Assembly (NCBI RefSeq): GCF_022678625.1
Contig: NZ_JALBYQ010000003.1
Span: 310,001-374,000 of the forward strand
Source of the DNA: Aliiroseovarius subalbicans
GTDB lineage: Bacteria; Pseudomonadota; Alphaproteobacteria; Rhodobacterales; Rhodobacteraceae
Length of the DNA: 64,000 bases
Reading direction: 5' to 3'
Shown: piece by piece, positions 19,662 through 27,831 of the stretch
How positions within the stretch are numbered: the first letter of the stretch is position 1
Layout: each line of letters opens with the position of its first letter
Notes under the pieces: model-generated
Databases searched by the model: none
Told to the model about the DNA's origin: nothing
What the model saw: the letters and a program-made list of their open reading frames with translations, nothing else
Program-made: the position numbers and the translations under genes

Positions 19662-20672
19662 TTGTCTGTTATTAAGTCATATCGGCTGCGGTTGCGGCGC
19701 AAACGGTGGCAGGCTCGTGCGTTTCGCAAGCGGCGCGAACTTGCAACTGTTGTCGATCGGACAGAGCAGATCAAACCCGGCGGCGTGCTGCTTTTCTCGA
19801 CGCTTAGAAATGAAAAGATCCGCCTTCCCTACTTTCTGAAATACTATCGCGACATGGGCGTTACCCACTTCTTGATCGTCGACAATGACAGCGATGATGG
19901 AGGGCGCGAGTACCTGGAAAGCCAGCCGGACGTCTCGCTGTGGACCACGACCGGTAGTTATAAGCGGTCGCGGTTTGGGGTCGACTGGCTGAATTGGCTG
20001 ATGCGCAAATACGCGCATGATCATTGGTCGCTGGTCGTCGATCCGGACGAGTTTTTCGTCTACCCGTTCTGCGATACGCGTCCGCTTCAGGCGCTGACGG
20101 ATTGGCTGGACGCATCTGGGATCAAGTCCTTCGGCGCCATGCTTCTGGACATGTACCCTAAAGGTCGGATGGACGCGCAACCCTATCGCGAAGGGCAGAA
20201 CCCGATCGACATCGCCTGCTGGTTTGACAGCGGTAACTACATGATCGAAAAGAACACGCGCTTTCGAAATCTGTGGATTCAAGGCGGCCCGCGAACACGG
20301 GTCTTTTTTGCCGATGCGCCTGAGCGCGCGCCGGCTCTGAACAAGATTCCGCTGGTGAAATGGCAACGTAGCTACACCCTGGAAAGCTCGACACATATGT
20401 TGCTGCCCCGCACCCTGAACGTGACATATGACGAATGGGGGGGCGAAAAGGCGTCGGGCTGCCTACTGCACGCGAAATTCCTGGACACGTTTAGTGCCAA
20501 GGCCGCTGAAGAACTTGAGCGCGGCCAGCACTATGCGGCCAGCCATGAATACCGCGCCTATCACACTCACCTGAAGGACGACCCGAACCTGTGGTGTAAA
20601 TGGAGTGAGAAATACATCAACTGGCGCCAATTGGAGATTCTGGGTCTCATGTCCAAGGGGAACTGGGCATGA
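19662..20672 (+). CDS. Family 2-like glycosyltransferase (second paralogue)
   Basis: This 336-residue protein mirrors its neighbour: a basic N-terminus (RLRLRRKRWQARAFRKRR), FSTLRNEKIRLPYFLKYYRDMGV, HFLIVDNDSDDGGREYL, the acidic metal site VVDPDEFFVYP in place of TADADEILV, then GAMLLDMYPKG. The change in the acidic motif and a different C-terminal third suggest a distinct acceptor or linkage. I accept the TTG at 19662 as start because AAAGGATCGT lies just before it; no ATG fits nearby. The stop overlaps the next ATG (ATGA), implying coupled translation with the GT14-like gene. Confidence 0.82.
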   Translation: MSVIKSYRLRLRRKRWQARAFRKRRELATVVDRTEQIKPGGVLLFSTLRNEKIRLPYFLKYYRDMGVTHFLIVDNDSDDGGREYLESQPDVSLWTTTGSYKRSRFGVDWLNWLMRKYAHDHWSLVVDPDEFFVYPFCDTRPLQALTDWLDASGIKSFGAMLLDMYPKGRMDAQPYREGQNPIDIACWFDSGNYMIEKNTRFRNLWIQGGPRTRVFFADAPERAPALNKIPLVKWQRSYTLESSTHMLLPRTLNVTYDEWGGEKASGCLLHAKFLDTFSAKAAEELERGQHYAASHEYRAYHTHLKDDPNLWCKWSEKYINWRQLEILGLMSKGNWA

Positions 20673-22366
20673 CACTGGGAATTGTCATGTTGGTTCACGA
20701 TGCGCTGGACCGGGCCGAACAGATCGCCCGGCACTGGGCCACAAACGGCTGCCCGGTCGTGATCCATGTCGACAAGCGGGTGAAGCGCCCAATCTATTCG
20801 GGCTTCGTGAACAGCCTGAATGACCTCGACAACGTGATGTTCTGTGGCCGCCATCGCTGTGAATGGGGCACCTGGTCCCTGGTGGCGGCCAGCCAGACTG
20901 CATCGGAAATGATGCTGCGCAATTTCGATGACGTGCGGCATGTTTTCCTGGCCTCAGGCTCGTGCCTGCCGTTGCGGCCAATCGAAGAGATGGTCGAATA
21001 TCTGGCCGACCGTCCCCTGACCAACTTCATTGAGAGTGTCACGACCGAAGACGTGCCCTGGACCGTTGGTGGGTTGGATCATGAACGCTTCACCCTGCGG
21101 TTTCCGTTCTCATGGAAACGCCAACGTCACCTATTTGACGCCTATGTGAAACTGCAACGCCGGGTTCGGCTGAAGCGCAAGGTGCCAGACGGCATCGTGC
21201 CGCATCTGGGCAGCCAGTGGTGGTGTCTGACGCGCCAGACTTTGAGCGCTATTCTGGAAGACCCCGAGCGTGAAAACTATGACCGGTATTTCAAGAAGGT
21301 CTGGATCCCCGACGAAAGCTATTACCAGACGCTGGTCAGGCTTTATTCAACGAATATCGAAAGCCGGTCCCTGACTCTGTCAAAGTTCGATTTCCAAGGC
21401 AAACCGCATATCTTCTATGATGATCACCTGCAGCTTCTACGCCGGTCAGATTGCTTCGTGGCGCGCAAGATCTGGCCACGGGCGGACAAGCTTTATACCT
21501 CGTTTCTGTCGGATGCGGCCAAGCTGATGACCGGGGCCGAGCCGAATCCGGGAAAGATCGACCGCATCTTTTCCAAGGCGGTCGAGCGGCGCACCAAAGG
21601 CCGGTCGGGCCTGTACATGCAAAGCCGGTTCCCGAACGAAGGTTGGGAAAACGGCACGACCTGCGCACAGTATTCGGTGTTCGAGGGGTTCAGCGAGCTG
21701 TTCGAGGATTTCGACCAATGGCTGAACCGTATGGTTGGCGCCCGCGTTCACGGTCACCTGTTTGGCCCCGACAAGGTTGCGTTCGCCAACGGCCAAGCGG
21801 TGTTTTCCGGCGCGCTGTATGAAAGTGCGGCGGTTCGTGACTACAACCCCAAGGCATTTCTGACCAACCTGATCTGGAACACCCGTGGTGAACGGCAATG
21901 CTTTCAGTTCGGGCCGCGTGACACCCAGGATCTGTCCTGGTTCATGGCAAAGGACCCGAATGCGCAGATCAGCGTGATTTCGGGTGCTTGGGCGGTGCCC
22001 TTGTTTCATTCGAACAAGAATTTTTCGGACATCCGACGCGAAGCCGCGCGATTGCAGAAGATCGAAGCCGAACACCTGAGTGTTCTGCGCAGTAACTATT
22101 CGAAGGCGCGGGTGCGCATCTGGACCATGGCAGAGTTCATTGAAAACCCGATGGAGCCCTTGCAGACCATCGTTGATGAAATCGGCGCACGCAGCGCGCA
22201 CCGCCTGGCCGAAGCCCCGAAAATGGTACCGCTGGAGGGGTTCGGACAGTTCCTGCAAAACCTCAAGAACCAGGGCATGCATCCGCATCTGATGGGGGAT
22301 TTCCCAACCGGTTCGGACCCTGTCTATAACCCGCGCAAGGCGCGCAAACCCTATCTGGTGAAGTGA
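20669..22366 (+). CDS. GT14-like (core-2/I-branching type) glycosyltransferase with DUF5928-like C-terminal region
   Basis: The 565-residue protein starts MTLGIVMLVHDALDRAEQIARH, and the first 260 residues follow the beta-1,6-N-acetylglucosaminyltransferase (GT14, Branch) pattern: VVIHVDKRVKRP, VFLASGSCLPLRPIEEM, HLGSQWWCLTRQTL and WIPDESYYQTLVR. The C-terminal 300 residues are a region I associate with DUF5928 in roseobacters; it contains GTTCAQYSVFEGFSELFEDFD and HGHLFGPDKV and may bind or choose the acceptor. It is coupled by ATGA to the preceding glycosyltransferase and followed after three bases by a sulfotransferase. Together they look like a small pathway for a sulfated surface glycan. 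Confidence 0.8.
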   Translation: MTLGIVMLVHDALDRAEQIARHWATNGCPVVIHVDKRVKRPIYSGFVNSLNDLDNVMFCGRHRCEWGTWSLVAASQTASEMMLRNFDDVRHVFLASGSCLPLRPIEEMVEYLADRPLTNFIESVTTEDVPWTVGGLDHERFTLRFPFSWKRQRHLFDAYVKLQRRVRLKRKVPDGIVPHLGSQWWCLTRQTLSAILEDPERENYDRYFKKVWIPDESYYQTLVRLYSTNIESRSLTLSKFDFQGKPHIFYDDHLQLLRRSDCFVARKIWPRADKLYTSFLSDAAKLMTGAEPNPGKIDRIFSKAVERRTKGRSGLYMQSRFPNEGWENGTTCAQYSVFEGFSELFEDFDQWLNRMVGARVHGHLFGPDKVAFANGQAVFSGALYESAAVRDYNPKAFLTNLIWNTRGERQCFQFGPRDTQDLSWFMAKDPNAQISVISGAWAVPLFHSNKNFSDIRREAARLQKIEAEHLSVLRSNYSKARVRIWTMAEFIENPMEPLQTIVDEIGARSAHRLAEAPKMVPLEGFGQFLQNLKNQGMHPHLMGDFPTGSDPVYNPRKARKPYLVK

Positions 22367-22369
22367 TCC

Positions 22370-23779
22370 ATGGCCCGCAAATTCGACTACTTCATCATCT
22401 TCGCCGAAATGCGCACCGGGTCGAATTTCCTTGAATCGAACGTGGATCAGTTCGAAGGGCTGAAATGCTATGGTGAGGCGTTCAATCCCTATTTCATGGT
22501 GACACCCAAGACGAAGGATCTGTTCGGCGTGACCGTGAAGATGCGGGATGCCGACCCGATGCTGCTGCTTGAGCGGATGAAGGAAAACACGTCCGGCATC
22601 CCGGGCTTTCGGTTCTTTCACGACCACGACCCCCGCGTGTTCGATGCCGCGATTGATGACCCGCGCTGCGCCAAGGTGGTGCTGACCCGAAACGTGGTGG
22701 ACGCCTATGTCAGTCGCAAGATCGCCTGGGCAACCGATCAGTGGGCGCTGAACAACGTGAAGGATGCGAAGAAACAGAAGGTCACGATTGATCCTGAGGA
22801 ATTCGAGCGCCTGGTCTACCGCCTCAAGGGGTTCCAGCTGAAGGTGAAGGACCGGCTACAACGGACCGGGCAGACTGCGTTCCACATCGATTATGACGAA
22901 ACGCAGGACCTTGATGTGCTGAACGGGCTGGGCCGGTTCCTGGGTGCAGATCATGAGATCACCGAATTCGCCGGCAAGTACAAGAAACAGAACCCAGAAC
23001 CACTGTCGGAAAAAGTCAGGAACTATGACGACTTGGTGCAGGCCGCCGCCGACATCGACCTGTTTGATTTGGGGCGCGTCCCCAGTTTTGAACCGCAACG
23101 CACGCCTGTGGTGCCGACCTATGTCAGCGCGGGTGACGCACCGCTGATCTATCTGCCGGTTCGGGGTGGGCCCGAAGACCGGGTGCGGTCGTGGATGACC
23201 AGCCTGGGCGAGGTCGGTGACGGGTTCACCCAAAAAACCCTGAGGCAGTGGAAACGTCGGCACAAGGGACACCGCAGTTTTACGGTCTTGCGTCATCCGG
23301 TGGCGCGACTGCACGCGGTGTTTTGCAAGCATTTCTTGCAGGATGGTCCAGAGACTTACTGGGAAATCCGCAATGTGCTGCGTAGCACGTATGACGTGCC
23401 GCTGCCCGAACAGATACCAGACAAAACCTATGACCGACGCACCCATCACGCGGCGTTTCTGGGTTTTGTCGATTTCGTGAAAACGAACCTGACTGGCCAA
23501 ACCGGCATTCGGGTCGACGCGACCTGGGCGACGCAATCGTCTGTTATTCAGGGGTTTGGGCAATTCATGCTGCCCGACCACATTATGCGCGAAGATCAGC
23601 TGGAAGGCGGGCTGGCGAATATCGCGCGGGAGATCGGGGTCGACATGCCGCCGCTGCCCGCCCAAGCACCGGATGCGCCGTATGCCTTGGCGGATATCTA
23701 TGACAAGACGATAGAGGCCGCTGTGCGCAGCGCCTACCAGCGCGACTATATGATGTTCGGGTTTGGACCCTGGGCCTGA
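22370..23779 (+). CDS. Sulfotransferase family protein (NodH/Stf0-like)
   Basis: This 469-residue protein is about twice the length of a minimal sulfotransferase. Its N-terminal half begins FDYFIIFAEMRTGSNFLESN, the 5'-phosphosulfate loop of Stf0/NodH-type enzymes that take sulfate from PAPS. VVLTRNVVDAYVSRKIAW (about 103-120) fits the 3'-phosphate motif. The second half repeats a similar idea: YLPVRGGPEDRVRSWMTS and RSFTVLRHPVARLHAVFCKHF, as if a second sulfotransferase-like domain were present. Sulfation of a glycan made by the upstream enzymes is inferred. The PAP formed would be cleared by CysQ (15553-16365). It ends five bases before the convergent ptsN gene. Confidence 0.78.
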   Translation: MARKFDYFIIFAEMRTGSNFLESNVDQFEGLKCYGEAFNPYFMVTPKTKDLFGVTVKMRDADPMLLLERMKENTSGIPGFRFFHDHDPRVFDAAIDDPRCAKVVLTRNVVDAYVSRKIAWATDQWALNNVKDAKKQKVTIDPEEFERLVYRLKGFQLKVKDRLQRTGQTAFHIDYDETQDLDVLNGLGRFLGADHEITEFAGKYKKQNPEPLSEKVRNYDDLVQAAADIDLFDLGRVPSFEPQRTPVVPTYVSAGDAPLIYLPVRGGPEDRVRSWMTSLGEVGDGFTQKTLRQWKRRHKGHRSFTVLRHPVARLHAVFCKHFLQDGPETYWEIRNVLRSTYDVPLPEQIPDKTYDRRTHHAAFLGFVDFVKTNLTGQTGIRVDATWATQSSVIQGFGQFMLPDHIMREDQLEGGLANIAREIGVDMPPLPAQAPDAPYALADIYDKTIEAAVRSAYQRDYMMFGFGPWA

Positions 23780-23783
23780 GGCC

Positions 23784-24248
23784 TCATGCGGCTCGGGTTT
23801 TTTGCGTTTCTGTCAATAAAGCGTGCAGCGTCGTCGGGTCGCCATTGGCACGCAGCTTTGAACAGACCGCGCTGTCGCGCATCGTACGCGACACAAGGGC
23901 CAGCGCTTTGAGGTGCTCGACTCCGGCGCCCTCGGGGGCGAACAAGGCAAAAACCAGATCAACAGGCTGACGATCCACGGCATCGAAATCAAACGGACGC
24001 TCGACCCGCACAAAGGCGCCGATCACATTCGTGATGCCTGCAATGCGGGCATGGGGCAAGGCGACACCATGGCCCACGCCAGTCGGGCCAAGGCTTTCGC
24101 GTTCCTGGAGCGCGCTGAAAGCGATCGCGCCATCAATGTCATGGATGCCGGCCACCATGTCACCCAGGTCCTGAAACAGGCGCTTTTTACTGGTGACGGT
24201 TCCAAAAACCTTGACGGCCTCGGGCCGAAGAATGTCCGAAAGTTCCAT
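23784..24248 (-). CDS. ptsN: Nitrogen-PTS EIIA protein PtsN
   Basis: PtsN is the phospho-acceptor at the end of the regulatory PTS (EI-Ntr, NPr), controlling potassium transport, nitrogen and envelope functions rather than sugar uptake. The 154-residue protein has the EIIA-Ntr fold with the phosphorylatable His66 in HGVALPHARIAGI. Its opening ELSDILRPEAVKVFGTVTSKK is standard. It lies 40 bases after hpf on the same strand. In many proteobacteria the order is lptA-lptB-rpoN-hpf-ptsN; here rpoN is absent from the block. Confidence 0.93.
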   Translation of the reverse strand: MELSDILRPEAVKVFGTVTSKKRLFQDLGDMVAGIHDIDGAIAFSALQERESLGPTGVGHGVALPHARIAGITNVIGAFVRVERPFDFDAVDRQPVDLVFALFAPEGAGVEHLKALALVSRTMRDSAVCSKLRANGDPTTLHALLTETQKTRAA

Positions 24249-24288
24249 ATTCCAACACTTTCCTGCGGCCCGGGGCCTTGTTCGGCGC

Positions 24289-24861
24289 TTACGCGTCCTT
24301 CGGGTCGATCCAGCCGATATTGCCGTCTTCGCGGCGATACACGACGTTCACGCCATCGGTTTTCTCATTGCGGAAAACCAGAACCGGGGCATGGGCCAGC
24401 TCCATCTGCATGACAGCTTCGCCAACGGACAACGACGGGATGCGCGTTTCCATTTCGGCGATGATCATGGGCGTGAGCGTGGCGTCGTCCGATTCCTCGT
24501 GGCCTTCCTCTGCGGCGAGGATATACGAGGCACCGCCGAAAACTTCAACCGGGTCCGCACGATCTTTGTGGTGATCCTTCAACCGGCGCTTGTAGCGGCG
24601 CAGTTGTTTTTCCATTTTTTCGGCGCAGAGGTCGAAGGCGGCATAAATCTCGGTGGCGTGGGCGCTGGCCTGCGCGGTCAGGCCGGTCGACAGGTGAACC
24701 ACGGTTTCGCACACGAACTCATGCGCGTTTTTCGAAAAGATCACCTGAGCGTCGGTCGGACGCTCGGCATATTTCTGAACCACACCGGACAGCTCGTCTT
24801 TCACGTGTGTTTGAAGGGCCTGACCGATTTCGATCTGCTTGCCACTGATTTGGTACTGCAT
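24289..24861 (-). CDS. hpf: Ribosome hibernation promoting factor, long form
   Basis: Long HPF dimerises 70S ribosomes into inactive 100S particles in stationary phase. The 190-residue length and two-domain layout identify the long form. Residues 1-100 form the ribosome-binding domain (MQYQISGKQIEIGQALQ ... EIYAAFDLCAEKMEKQLRRYKRRLKDHH). After a variable linker, residues about 130-190 form the dimerisation domain (PVLVFRNEKTDGVNVVYRREDGNIGWIDP). The start at 24859-24861 has a strong AAAGGAGACAGG ribosome site. The 220-base gap upstream, up to lptB at 25082, contains no gene and probably holds its promoter. Confidence 0.95.
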   Translation of the reverse strand: MQYQISGKQIEIGQALQTHVKDELSGVVQKYAERPTDAQVIFSKNAHEFVCETVVHLSTGLTAQASAHATEIYAAFDLCAEKMEKQLRRYKRRLKDHHKDRADPVEVFGGASYILAAEEGHEESDDATLTPMIIAEMETRIPSLSVGEAVMQMELAHAPVLVFRNEKTDGVNVVYRREDGNIGWIDPKDA

Positions 24862-25081
24862 CCTGTCTCCTTTTGGATTTGCAGGTGACGTTGCCGCCAT
24901 CCCCTTACGGGGTTGTCGGGCTTCTAAAGACTTTTGGTTTGAGTTTCCAGCCCGGTCCGACAAGATCGGACGCGTTAAGTGCAAACCCCCTGTTCCGGGG
25001 CGGCACGAACGGGAAACGGCATGTTCATGCATCCCCTGTATTTGGCGCCACAACGCCATGCCTTGTCAACTGAAAGCCCTC

Positions 25082-25846
25082 TCACGTGATCTTGAAATTC
25101 TGGCCAAGATAGACCCGGCGCACGTTTTCGTCTCGGATGACCTCGTCAGTCGTGCCGCTCATCAGAACCCGGCCATCGTGCAGGATATAGGCGCGATCGA
25201 CGATATCAAGCGTCTCGCGCACGTTGTGGTCGGTGATCAGAACGCCGATGCCACGATCCTTGAGGTCATGGACCAAGGTGCGGATTTCGCCCACGGCGAT
25301 CGGGTCCACCCCGGCAAAGGGTTCGTCCAAAAGAAGGTATTTCGGGTCGGCGGCTAAACAGCGCGCGATTTCGACTCGCCGACGTTCGCCGCCAGACAGG
25401 GCCAGCGCCGAAGCGCGGCGTAGGTGGCCGATTGAAAACTCGCTCAGAAGCTCTTCCAACCGTTCGCGTCGCTTGTGTCGGTCCTTGATGGCGATTTCCA
25501 GAATGGCAAGGATGTTGTCTTCGACCGATAGCCCGCGAAAGATGGACATTTCCTGCGGCAGATACCCAATGCCGAACTTGGCCCGGCGATACATCGGTAG
25601 AAGTGTCACGTCGCGCCCGTCGATCATGACCTGCCCGGCTTCGGGCGTGACCAGTCCGGCAATTGCATAGAACGTCGTCGTCTTGCCTGACCCGTTTGGT
25701 CCCAGAAGCGCGACAACTTCGCCACGGTTCAGCTCCATCGAGAAATCAAGGATGACGGGTTTTTTGCGATAGCTTTTGCGCAGACTAACAATGCGAAGCC
25801 CGGCGCTACCGTCTTCGACGGAAAGATCAGGCGCCTGTGCCATCAC
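25082..25846 (-). CDS. lptB: LPS export ABC transporter ATPase LptB
   Basis: LptB is the cytoplasmic ATPase that, with LptFG, pulls lipopolysaccharide out of the inner membrane onto the LptC-LptA bridge. The 254-residue protein has Walker A in LLGPNGSGKTTT, the Q-loop region YLPQEMSIFRGLSVEDNI, the ABC signature LSGGERRRVEIAR, Walker B LLLDEPFAGVDPI and the H-loop ITDHNVRETL. IGYLPQEMSIFRGL is characteristic of LptB. Its ATG overlaps the lptA stop (ATGA). lptFG are not in the window, as is usual. Confidence 0.97.
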   Translation of the reverse strand: MMAQAPDLSVEDGSAGLRIVSLRKSYRKKPVILDFSMELNRGEVVALLGPNGSGKTTTFYAIAGLVTPEAGQVMIDGRDVTLLPMYRRAKFGIGYLPQEMSIFRGLSVEDNILAILEIAIKDRHKRRERLEELLSEFSIGHLRRASALALSGGERRRVEIARCLAADPKYLLLDEPFAGVDPIAVGEIRTLVHDLKDRGIGVLITDHNVRETLDIVDRAYILHDGRVLMSGTTDEVIRDENVRRVYLGQNFKIT

Positions 25847-26346
25847 TGGTCTCCGGTTTGCAGGATCGTCTTGACCCGCCCGTCCATCGTGCCGGTGCCC
25901 GCCTTTAGGTCCACGGTCAGCCGGTTAGCGGACAACGCGTTTGCGCCTTGGGTCAGGATTACGTCGCCGGTCATGACAACGGTCCCGGTTGCGATGGTAT
26001 AAACGGCTTCGCGCGCTTCGGCTGCTTCGGCGGCGTTTACCAAGGTCACACCGCCCGACGCATGCAGGCGTGAAATCTCACCCGTGACGTCTTCGCCGGT
26101 CGTGTACTCGACCCGGACTTTGGCGGCGGTCAGGCGCATTTCGCCTTGGCCAATCATGACATTGCCTTGAAACGTAGCGGTGCCGTCGCCCTGGTCCACT
26201 TGCAACTGATCCGCCGAAATCTCGATGGGAAGTGAGCTGTCGTGCTTCAATCCGCCGAACGCGATTTGCGCGCCCTGCGCCGATGCTGCGACCGGACCGA
26301 CAAGGCTCAGAAGAACGGCGGTTACAATTCCCAGGAATACTTTCAC
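25843..26346 (-). CDS. lptA: Periplasmic LPS-bridge protein LptA
   Basis: LptA oligomerises into the beta-jellyroll bridge that carries lipopolysaccharide across the periplasm. The 167-residue product has a signal peptide (residues 1-24, ending ASA-QG) and the OstA-like fold: PIEISADQLQVDQGDGTATFQGNVMIGQGEMRL, with the repeated beta pattern through GGVTLV and DVILTQGANALSANRLTVDL. It lies one base after lptC and overlaps lptB by four bases, forming a tight lptC-lptA-lptB operon. Confidence 0.93.
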   Translation of the reverse strand: MKVFLGIVTAVLLSLVGPVAASAQGAQIAFGGLKHDSSLPIEISADQLQVDQGDGTATFQGNVMIGQGEMRLTAAKVRVEYTTGEDVTGEISRLHASGGVTLVNAAEAAEAREAVYTIATGTVVMTGDVILTQGANALSANRLTVDLKAGTGTMDGRVKTILQTGDQ

Positions 26347-26347
26347 G

Positions 26348-26968
26348 TCACTGGCTCCCTTGCCCTTTGGGTGTGTATACCAGTTTCACGCCGTGCTTGA
26401 AAACCAGAAGATAGGTCGTGGCATCACCGTCGTGTTTGATCACGCTGGCCTCGCCCGCCACGATCCGGCCCATGGGGCCGGTTGCCGTAATCGGGCCGTC
26501 GGTAACTACGCGGGTCGAATCCAGTGCCGCCGTCAACCCCTCGGCTTCGATCAGGTAGTCAGTCGAAGTGGCCAAGGTCACGCCATCCGACAGCGTCACC
26601 TCTTGTTTGTCACCATCGATCAGAGCGGTTCTTGCCACGATATCAACAAGCGCCCCGTCAGGGGTTTCAATGCGGGCGGTCAGTTGATCGGCACTGACCC
26701 GGTTCATGTTACCCCCCTCGGGTCGCGCGGTATCGGCGTGAAAGGAAATGGCTGCGCCATCTTCGGTGACGCCGGAAAAACTGGGCCCCGAAATCCGCTG
26801 ATCGCGCGCCAGGTCTTCCACATCCACGCCAGAATAGGTGATCGCCTGAGTCGGGTCGATTGACCGAGAGATCAGGAACATGGTCGACAACAGCGCAAGC
26901 GCGATGACCGGAAGGAGGACCTTCAGCCAAGCGACCACGCGCGAATAGGTGTTGTCATGGGCTGCCAT
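26348..26968 (-). CDS. lptC: LPS export protein LptC
   Basis: LptC is anchored in the inner membrane and passes lipopolysaccharide from LptBFG to LptA. The product, 206 residues, has one N-terminal membrane segment (VVAWLKVLLPVIALALLSTMFLI) and a periplasmic jellyroll domain with DQRISGPSFSGVTEDGAAISF, LTARIETPDGALVDI and a C-terminal OstA-like strand pair. I chose the ATG at 26966-26968 giving MAAHDNTYSRVVAWLKV; an ATG 18 codons upstream is possible but would add a stretch not typical of the family. It lies 78 bases after rnd on the same strand and leads the lptCAB unit. Confidence 0.88.
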   Translation of the reverse strand: MAAHDNTYSRVVAWLKVLLPVIALALLSTMFLISRSIDPTQAITYSGVDVEDLARDQRISGPSFSGVTEDGAAISFHADTARPEGGNMNRVSADQLTARIETPDGALVDIVARTALIDGDKQEVTLSDGVTLATSTDYLIEAEGLTAALDSTRVVTDGPITATGPMGRIVAGEASVIKHDGDATTYLLVFKHGVKLVYTPKGQGSQ

Positions 26969-27046
26969 ACGGGATCCGCCTGCCTTTCCAAGGCTATGTA
27001 ACATGCGCGCAGGGCTTTCCAATGGCTACGCGTCCCTATCGGCGGA

Positions 27047-27658
27047 TCAATGCGCGAAGATGTCGATCTCGGGCCAGCCGGCCAGGTCCAGCTTGGCGCG
27101 GGTCGGCAAGAAATCAAAGCACGATTGCGCAATGTCCATGCGCCCCTCGCGGGCCAGAAGCACATCCAGCTTTTCGCGCAGGCGGTGCAGGTAAAGAACA
27201 TCAGACGCGGCATAATCCAGCTGTGCCTCGGTCAGGTTTTCGGCACCCCAGTCGCTCATCTGCTGCTGTTTCGAGACATCGACTTTCAACAGCTGATCCA
27301 GAAGGTTCTTCAGCCCGTGCCGGTCGGTATAGGTGCGGATCAGCTTCGATGCGATCTTGGTGCAATAGACCGGCGCGGTGACAACGCCGAACGCGTTCAA
27401 CAGCGCGGCAATATCGAACCGGCCAAAGTGGAAAAGCTTCAGCACCTCCGGGTCGGCCAGCATCCGCTCCAAGTTCGGCGCCGAGGTCTGGCCTTTTGCG
27501 ATCTGCACCAGATGGGCGTTGCCGTCACCGCCGGACATCTGCACCACGCAAAGACGGTCGCGATGTGGGTTCAGCCCCATGGTTTCGCAGTCAATCGCCA
27601 CGACCGGTCCCAGGTCCAGACCATCAGGAAGGTCGCGCTTGTAAAGATGATTGGCCAT
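27047..27658 (-). CDS. rnd: Ribonuclease D, short form
   Basis: RNase D is a DEDD 3'-5' exoribonuclease that trims tRNA and other small RNA 3' ends. The 203-residue protein carries only the catalytic domain and lacks the HRDC domains of E. coli Rnd; short forms are common in alphaproteobacteria. Exo I is AIDCETMGL, Exo II lies in LFHFGRFDIAALLNAF, and Exo III is YAASDVLYLHRL, so the acidic residues are intact. I chose the ATG at 27656-27658 (MANHLYKRDLPDG). It is divergent from the YeeE/YedE-type gene; the 173-base gap between them presumably carries promoters for both. Confidence 0.93.
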   Translation of the reverse strand: MANHLYKRDLPDGLDLGPVVAIDCETMGLNPHRDRLCVVQMSGGDGNAHLVQIAKGQTSAPNLERMLADPEVLKLFHFGRFDIAALLNAFGVVTAPVYCTKIASKLIRTYTDRHGLKNLLDQLLKVDVSKQQQMSDWGAENLTEAQLDYAASDVLYLHRLREKLDVLLAREGRMDIAQSCFDFLPTRAKLDLAGWPEIDIFAH

Positions 27659-27831
27659 GGAATGCTCCCGGTTGATTGCCTGTGTCCGTGATACGCCTGC
27701 CACCCCTGCGGTTCAACGCCCAACAACAGCCATTTTTTTACGCATATATGAAACGCAATGTGATAATGTGTTGGCAGATGCCCGGCGCAAAGACCGGCAC
27801 AACAACGAAAAAAGAACCAACGAGGGAAAAT

